From Scylla paramamosain (Eukaryota; Arthropoda; Malacostraca; Decapoda; Portunidae), in contig NC_087166.1 of assembly GCF_035594125.1 (NCBI RefSeq), positions 19,617,266 through 19,681,265 on the forward strand: a DNA stretch of 64,000 nucleotides, read 5' to 3'. A model generated the notes under the pieces. That model had not been told where the DNA came from. It saw only the letters and a list, made by a program, of their open reading frames with translations, and did no database searches. Numbering within the stretch: the stretch's first letter is position 1; the number at the start of each line of letters is the position of its first letter. Below are positions 58,532 to 64,000 of the stretch, in pieces. A program made the position numbers and the translations under genes.

Positions 58532-59383
58532 TGTGAGAGCACAGGAACACTAGATTTTGAGAGGGCAATAAATTACCGCCCTATCATAGGAGAGAACCAT
58601 TTGCCATGCGGGCAGGTGGGCGGAGCCTGTATCAATGCGTGTGGGCCCAGGTGAGCGGGTCACGACCTCGCCAGGTCTCACTCCGGGCCGGGTCACCCAT
58701 CGCCCAAGACGTGCCCTCCTCGACTCCTCCCGAACCATCCTGCGGAAAGGACAGCGTGGTGCAGCGGTAAGCCGAAGCCCTGACCGACGAAGCTGGCTTT
58801 CATCGAAGCAGACTGGAGGAGTGAGTACACCAGTGGAATGCCTTGGGTGAGTTATTTGTGGTAAGGCCTGTTCTCGAGCGCATATCCAGTCACCCAGCGA
58901 CCACGTGGTCGTCGCTCCTTGTGCAGCAGAGTGATACAGTGCATAGTGCCGGCTAATTACCTCCGTGATCCAGTAACTTAACGTAAAGCTGTGCTCTCAC
59001 AACGTAGAAAGACCGGGCATTGGCCTCACTTCCGGAGGAATAGGTATTTCTTTCTGTGTGCCGCCCACGCGCCACTGAGTGTAGCCATAGCTAGCCAGGC
59101 CTTTGTTGTAGTTACTGTATTTCTTTCTGTGTGCCGCCCACGCGCCACTGAGTGTAGCCATAGCTAGCCAGGCCTTTGTTGTAGTTACTGTATTTCTTTC
59201 TGTGTGCTGCCCACGCGCCACTGAGTGTAGCCATAGCCAGCCAGGCCTTTGTTGTAGTTACTGTGTAAATATAAGTCAAAGATTTATGACTGTGCTTTCT
59301 TTTGAATGTCTTACCCTAGTCTACCTGGAGACTCAACCAGGAGTCTCATGTGTTAAAGTGTAAAGGGACCACGATCCATGACA
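58532..59383. mobile_element. solo LTR inserted in Gypsy integrase
   Basis: 852 bp, TGTGAGAGC...CCATGACA, flanked by the 5-bp duplication GACGA (58527-58531 and 59384-59388). GC-rich relative to its host. It contains three 73-bp direct repeats. There is no coding potential or internal region, so it arose by LTR-LTR recombination. The family is unknown. Confidence 0.85.
59044..59262. repeat. three tandem 73-bp repeats in solo LTR
   Basis: Copies at 59044-59116, 59117-59189 and 59190-59262, each starting GTATTTCTTTCTGTGTG and containing CCCACGCGCCACTGAGTG. Copies 1 and 2 are identical by eye; copy 3 has two substitutions. Confidence 0.93.
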
Positions 59384-60075
59384 GACGAGGTACTGCCCTT
59401 CATGTTGTTCGCTATTAGAGAAACATCCAACGAGACCATTGGTGTTTCTTTTGAATTATTATTTGGTAAGAAAGTGAGGGGACCCCTACAACTCGTTAAG
59501 GACAAGCAACTTGACTCCACTGTCCATAGGCTTGTCACGGTCACCCACTATTTCTGTAACTTAAAATCCATGCTTCATAAAGTCCGCTCATATGTCCACT
59601 CTAGTCTCCAGCAAACACTGCGTGGGATAAAAGCTCATTTTGATAGAGCCACTCAAGTAAGAACTTTCGCCTTTATATTTATTCCTGGCTCTCCCTTACA
59701 GGTGAAGTATCACGGTCCATATGACATCCTCAAGAAAGTAGGTGATACAGATTATATAATTAAGATTCCTGATCGTCGTAAGTCTCCATAATTAATTCAT
59801 GTTAACCTACTCAAATTATATAAGCACCGAACACCTGTACCGGATTCTCCAACTGCAGTGTTACCTGTTCCTTGTGCGTTAAATATAATCGCAGAAACTA
59901 GTCAAGTAGACTCAGACACAATTCCAGATATACAAGACACCTCCATTAATGCATATATACTTGAACATTTACACAATTACCTCAGTCACCTATCTTCATC
60001 TCAAGCACAAGACATAATTTCACTTGTGAGGCAACATCAAGATGTTTTTTTCAAAACCACCTAGAACAGTACTCC

Positions 60076-61320
60076 TTGATGTCTCATGAAGTGCGACTTT
60101 TACCAGGCACTTCACCTATGCGCCAAGCTCCTTACAGTCTACATCCTCAGAAACAAGAACTGATGAGGAAAGAGGTTGATTACCAACGCACGCAGGGATT
60201 GGCTGCACCTAGTCACTCACCTTGGGCTTCACCGTGCATACTCGTCCCCAAAGAAGATGATCAGCTACGCTTCTGCACGGATTACAGACGAGAATGCTGT
60301 CACAGTGCCAGATGCCTATTCTTTACAACAAATTGACGATCTTCTTGATGAGGTGGGACAATCCAAATTTATGACTAAGATTGATCTCTTAAAAGGCTAC
60401 TACCAAATAACACCCACTAAGAAAGCTCAGGAAATTTCAGCCTTCAATTACCCACTTTGGCCTTTTTCACTATTTGGTGGCTCCATTTGGAGAAATTCCC
60501 CAGTTACCTTCCAGTGGACCATGAATCACCTCGTCCAAGACATAGTCGGAGTGTCGGTTTCCTTAGACGATCTTATCTTCTCAGATAATTGGGAGCAACA
60601 TATCTACCAACTTGCTGTAATGTTCCACAGACTGCAGGAGGCACGCCTGACGGTAAAATTGGCCAAAACTACATTCGGCGGGGCAACAGTCACCTACTTG
60701 GGGCACCAGGTGGGACATGGCTGTGTCCGTCCCAAAGCTTCGAATGTGCCCGCCGTACTTGAGTTCCCGGTGCCAGCCTAGAGAGGGAGATACGGCGTTT
60801 CCTCGGGATGGCGGGTTTCTTCCGCCGGTTCTGCCCGAACTTCGCGGAAGCAGCCGTCCCTCTAACAGGACTACCCAGAGGAACTACCAAATTTGAGTGA
60901 ACACCAGACTTTCAGCGGCCATTCGATCAACTCAAGAATCTCCCAGCTCGCAAGCCGGTACTGCAAGCACCTCAGGGGCAGTCCTCCTACAGGAAAAAAG
61001 AACGGAATCTATCATCCGGTACCCTATCACTCAGCCAAGTTCAACAGCCACCAGAGGAATTACAGCACCATCGAGAAGGAACTGCTCTAAATTCTCTGAG
61101 TAATTCAAAAGTTTGAATGCTACCTGCACGTCAGCATCAAGCTCCTGCAGGCATTCACCGACCACAATCCTCTGACATTACTACAGCGAAACAAGTTTAC
61201 CAACCAGCGTATTCTCCGGTGGTCACTTCTCCTCTAGCCCTATGACGTGACTATCCGACACATAAAAGGCTCTGAAAATATCATCGCTGACGCTCTCACG
61301 CTAATCCACCTCTGATGCTG
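60076..61320 (+). pseudogene. Gypsy G3 reverse transcriptase and RNase H
   Basis: Frames 60076-60336, 60176-60781 and fragments to 61320. RT: MSHEVRLLPGTSPMRQAPYS, SPWASPCILVPKEDDQLRFC, FMTKIDLLKGYYQI (first Asp), then VSLDDLIFSDNWEQH where the YxDD box reads SLDD, and TFGGATVTYLGHQVGHG. Connection and RNase H are in shifted frames: FLGMAGFFRRFCPNF near 60800, FNSHQRNYSTIEKELL near 61040, and TDHNPLTLLQRN near 61150-61190. It ends with HIKGSENIIADALT near 61260-61300. Multiple frameshifts and stops. Confidence 0.85.
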
Positions 61321-61403
61321 ACGAGGACCTCTCCAATTTTCCTCCCTTCTCCACTTTAACATAGGTTCTTGTTACTGGGAGTCGACGTCCTCATGGGGGA
61401 AGG

Positions 61404-61978
61404 TATTACAACCCTCGTATCCACCTCGCCAACCACCAATCACTCCAAGTAATCATTAGCTTCGAATACCGTTTCAACCACATCGTAACGGTATCATATA
61501 GACGAAACTTTAAAAACACGTCTAGACTCACGTCTCAATCGAGCTAACCAAGCTGATGTCTGCCTTCCACCTCCACACCTCGTTAGTCTCACTCGCTTCT
61601 TGCAGTTGGAATCATCCTTTCTCCTGCTGTCTGGATTCGGTAACCTCGTCGTAAGTTAGAAAACGTGACGAACACGAACACAAACACGAACACTCGCATA
61701 CGTACACTCACACTCTTCATTACGCACACCCCTGAGCTACTTATATTTGTGTTGTATTTTAAGTATATATTTGTTTTCCATTATTGTTTATTATCTGGTA
61801 CATGTTACATTCACTTTGTTGCTTATTAACTTGTCTATGTTTCATCACATTTGGTTTCCTTTATTGCTTAATAGCACGTATATGTTATGTTAACTGTACA
61901 CACTTATTTTTCAAGTGGGATCACTGTGCCCTAGATAAGTTCCATGAGCTATGCCCGCTTTACATATTGGTTATTTAG
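61404..61978 (+). repeat. Gypsy G3 3' LTR, truncated
   Basis: Begins right after the polypurine tract with TATTACAAC (TGTTACAAC expected). About 575 bp without coding potential until LINE J14. No matching 5' LTR was found in the window. Confidence 0.55.
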
Positions 61979-63259
61979 AACACCACCTCTCCTCTTCTAA
62001 CCTCATCTTCTTTTCCTCACTGAAACTGAGGTGTATGAGGCAACTGACAGTAGCCCCTTTTCTGTTCCCTCCTACTTTCTCTATCCTCATTTTCGATCCA
62101 AAGGGGGATGCTGCGTTTATGTGCGCAATGACTTAACCCGCTCTTGTGCCCACGCTCTTGAATCTTCCGAGTTTTCCACCATCTGTCTACGACTTCAGAG
62201 TCACTCTCATACTAAATTTATCTGTGCTGTATACCTCTCTCCTAATTCCTCTGACTATAAGAAATTCTTTGACTACTTAACTTCCAAAGTGGAGCACATT
62301 CTGACCCTCTTCCCTTTTGCAGAGATCTCCATTCTTGGAGATCTCAATGTTCACCACCAGATTTGGCTTTCCTCTCCCTTCACTGACCATCCTGGTGAAC
62401 TAGCCTACAACTTTGCTATCCTCTATGACCTAGAGCAATTTGTGCAACACCCTACTCGTATTCCTGACCGTCTCGGAGATAAGCCCAACATTCTTGACCT
62501 TTTCCTGACCTCTAATCCTTCTGCTTATGCTGTCACCCTTTCTTCTCCGTTGGGCTCCTCTGATCACAATCTCATATCTTTATCTTGTCCTATCACTCCA
62601 ATCCCTCCTCAGGATCCCCCTAAGCGAAGGTGCCTCTGGCATTTTGCCTCTGCTAGTTGGGGGGACCTGAGGAGGTATTTTGCTGATTTTCCTTGGAATG
62701 ACTACTGCTTCCGTGTCAGAGACCCGTCTTTGTGTGCTGAGAGCATAACAGAGGTGATAGTGTCTGGCATGGAGGCGTACATTCCTCACTCTTTTTCTCG
62801 TCCTAAACCTTAACACAGTCCTTTAACACAGCTTGTTCTCGTGCTATACATGATAGAGAGGTGGCCCACAAAAGGTACTTAAGCCTTCCATCACCAGAAT
62901 CTCATGCACTTTATATTTCTGCCCGGAACCATGCCAAGTCTGTTTTCCAACTAGCCAAAAGCTCCTTCATTAACAGAAAATGTCAAAACCTTTCAAAATC
63001 TAACTCCCCTCGTGATTTCTGGCATCTAGCCAAAAATATCTCTAATAACTTTGCTTCTTTTTCTTTCCCTCCTCTACTTTAACCAGATGGCACCACTGCT
63101 ATCACATCTAGTTCTAAAGCTGAACTCTTTGCTCAAACCTTTGCTAAAAACTCTACTTTGGACGATTCTGGGCTTGTTCCTCCCTCTCCTCCACCCTCTG
63201 ACTACTTCATGCCACCTATTAAAATTCTTCGCAATGATGTTTTCCATGCCCTCGCTTGA
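61979..63259 (+). mobile_element. jockey-like LINE copy J14 (endonuclease to RT start)
   Basis: A 5'-truncated plus-strand copy, high similarity to J10. It ends at 63259 within RT block 0 (FHALA) and passes directly into (CA)n repeats. Confidence 0.9.
62031..62813 (+). CDS. LINE endonuclease fragment (J14 ORF)
   Basis: 260 codons covering the APE endonuclease from just after the catalytic Glu to the linker: [34 protein letters not shown] (Asn kept, Phe to Leu), [15 protein letters not shown] (His), [18 protein letters not shown] stop after SFSRPKP at 62813 ends the frame, and a second frame (62861-63082) carries the linker. Relative to J10 there is a 10-20 bp rearrangement at the stop (CCTTAACACAGTCCTTTAAC). 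It is not a functional protein. Confidence 0.82.
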   Translation: MYEATDSSPFSVPSYFLYPHFRSKGGCCVYVRNDLTRSCAHALESSEFSTICLRLQSHSHTKFICAVYLSPNSSDYKKFFDYLTSKVEHILTLFPFAEISILGDLNVHHQIWLSSPFTDHPGELAYNFAILYDLEQFVQHPTRIPDRLGDKPNILDLFLTSNPSAYAVTLSSPLGSSDHNLISLSCPITPIPPQDPPKRRCLWHFASASWGDLRRYFADFPWNDYCFRVRDPSLCAESITEVIVSGMEAYIPHSFSRPKP

Positions 63260-63263
<4 letters not shown>

Positions 63264-63303
<40 letters not shown>

Positions 63304-63337
63304 TACCAATAACAACAACAACACACACACACACACA

Positions 63338-63421
<84 letters not shown>

Positions 63422-63455
63422 CAGACACACACAACAATAACAACAACATACACAG

Positions 63456-63548
<93 letters not shown>
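63264..63548. repeat. (CA)n microsatellite cluster
   Basis: Three CA blocks (about 63264-63297, 63321-63420 and 63459-63548) separated by AACAAC and ATACATAC interruptions. Confidence 0.97.
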
Positions 63549-63551
<3 letters not shown>

Positions 63552-63646
63552 TTAGGATTAATGTTAAGTATTTCCCCACCCCCTATGTACATTTTCAGTT
63601 TGTTAACTGCCTAAATAATAAACGGTTTATTATTATTATTATTATG
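63549..63646. other. probable LINE 3' tail
   Basis: CTGCCTAAATAATAAACGGT followed by (TTA)n looks like the 3' end of some LINE family. It contains AATAAA at 63617. Confidence 0.35.
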
Positions 63647-63681
63647 ACACACACACACAATAACAACAACACACACATACA

Positions 63682-63754
<73 letters not shown>
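63647..63754. repeat. (CA)n microsatellite
   Basis: CA repeat with an AATAACAACA interruption near 63660. Confidence 0.97.
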
Positions 63755-63756
<2 letters not shown>

Positions 63757-63759
63757 TCC

Positions 63760-64000
63760 GGCCGGTGTAGAGGCCTTGTGGGTGAGAGTCACGCCCCCCT
63801 GCCATCCCAGCAACACGACCTTCATCATCGTGTGCGTCGTGTACCCCACCCCCAGCCACCACAGCACAGTTACTCACCTCTCACATCATCGACACTGCTG
63901 ATGCCCTGAGGGTGAAGTATCCTGCCGCCAAACTGGTCATCTGTGCGGACTTTAACAGATTAGATATCAACGATATCCTACACCAGCTACACTTCAACCA
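63760..64000 (+). mobile_element. LINE endonuclease fragment of a different family
   Basis: The plus strand encodes EALWVRVTPPCHPSNTTFII, CVVYPTPS, and in the adjoining frame ADALRVKYPAAKLVICADFN followed by RLDINDILHQLHFN. The VYxPP....L...YP.AK.VI..DFN pattern is an APE endonuclease from a LINE unrelated to J. It runs off the window end. One frameshift lies near 63880. Confidence 0.68.

Larger units (their letters stand above)
57880..59800 (+). pseudogene. Gypsy G3 integrase, split by a solo LTR
   Basis: The N-terminal HHCC part is decayed (58000-58130). The DDE core is readable at 58296-58531: EIQSDQGTYFMSDLFRAVLI (second Asp) and CHPESQGALERYHHTLKSML (Glu). It continues at 59384-59791 with LPFMLFAIRETSNETIGVSF, FGKKVRGPLQLVKDK and a C-terminal chromatin-side domain (VKYHGPYDILKKVGDTDYII). 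The 852-bp insert 58532-59383 between the halves is a solo LTR with a target duplication, and the frame is continuous once it is discounted. The first Asp region (VGPLT) near 58185-58200 precedes several stops. Confidence 0.82.
56290..61978 (+). mobile_element. Ty3/Gypsy element G3 with integrase before RT (Gmr1-like), interrupted by a solo LTR
   Basis: A decayed LTR retrotransposon on the plus strand. Order seen: Gag (about 56600-57140), zinc knuckle (57144-57200), protease (about 57340-57560), integrase (57880-58531 and 59384-59800), linker (59858-60064), RT (60076-60781), RNase H (60785-61320), polypurine tract GGGGGAAGG (61395-61403) and a 3' LTR beginning TATTACAAC (61404). RT sequence groups with Gypsy (FDLLKGYYQI-type block), but integrase precedes RT, as in Gmr1-like elements. 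No 5' LTR is visible. J14 truncates the 3' LTR at 61978. Confidence 0.8.

Overview
This is a window of a large, repeat-rich animal nuclear genome. A crustacean, most likely a decapod, is the best guess. That is an inference from the arthropod-style ionotropic receptor gene, the very dense and varied retrotransposons, and the extreme microsatellite load: more than twenty (AT)n tracts total roughly 3.3 kb, about 5% of the window. There are no prokaryotic operons, rRNA genes, functional tRNA genes or CRISPR arrays.

The one clear host gene is on the + strand. Six short exons (4303-4454, 19315-19417, 19729-19929, 40511-40669, 55261-55404, 55555-55761) have consensus splice sites and matching phases. 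They encode the channel half of an ionotropic receptor (IR/iGluR-like): TM1, pore, TM3, S2 ligand-binding lobe and TM4, ending at a stop. The N-terminal domain and S1 lobe must lie upstream of the window. Nearly everything from 4.5 to 55 kb is therefore intron filled with transposons.

Layout. 1-9.3 kb: copies of one APE-type jockey-like LINE (called J here; about 14 copies in the window), several joined head to head at (TA)n tracts. 9.4-15.1 kb: a solo LTR and an apparently intact Ty1/copia element stacked in one trinucleotide microsatellite. 15.5-19.1 kb: an inverted pair of Penelope-like 3' ends, each with a hammerhead-ribozyme-like motif, one split by a LINE with an 11-bp target duplication. 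20.7 kb: hAT transposase tail. 21.5-27.4 kb: CR1-like LINE pieces, including an SGNH-domain ORF1. 27.4-35.3 kb: a BEL/Pao element inside a J copy. 35.6-36.7 kb: a large palindrome centred on (AT)n. 37.4-39.6 kb: a broken gene of a family of unknown function, preceded by a heat-shock-like promoter. 41-55 kb: J copies, a tRNA-derived SINE and Ty3/Gypsy gag pieces. 56.3-62 kb, past the receptor gene: a Gypsy element with integrase upstream of reverse transcriptase, interrupted by a solo LTR. 62-64 kb: another J copy, (CA)n arrays and the start of a different LINE.

The most interesting points are the HSE/TATA/Inr promoter on the orphan-family gene, the paired hammerhead motifs, the copia element whose primer site is coding sequence complementary to the initiator-tRNA anticodon arm, the Gmr1-like domain order, and the repeated inversion of sequence at (TA)n tracts. 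Family assignments come from motif recognition by eye; no database search was run.
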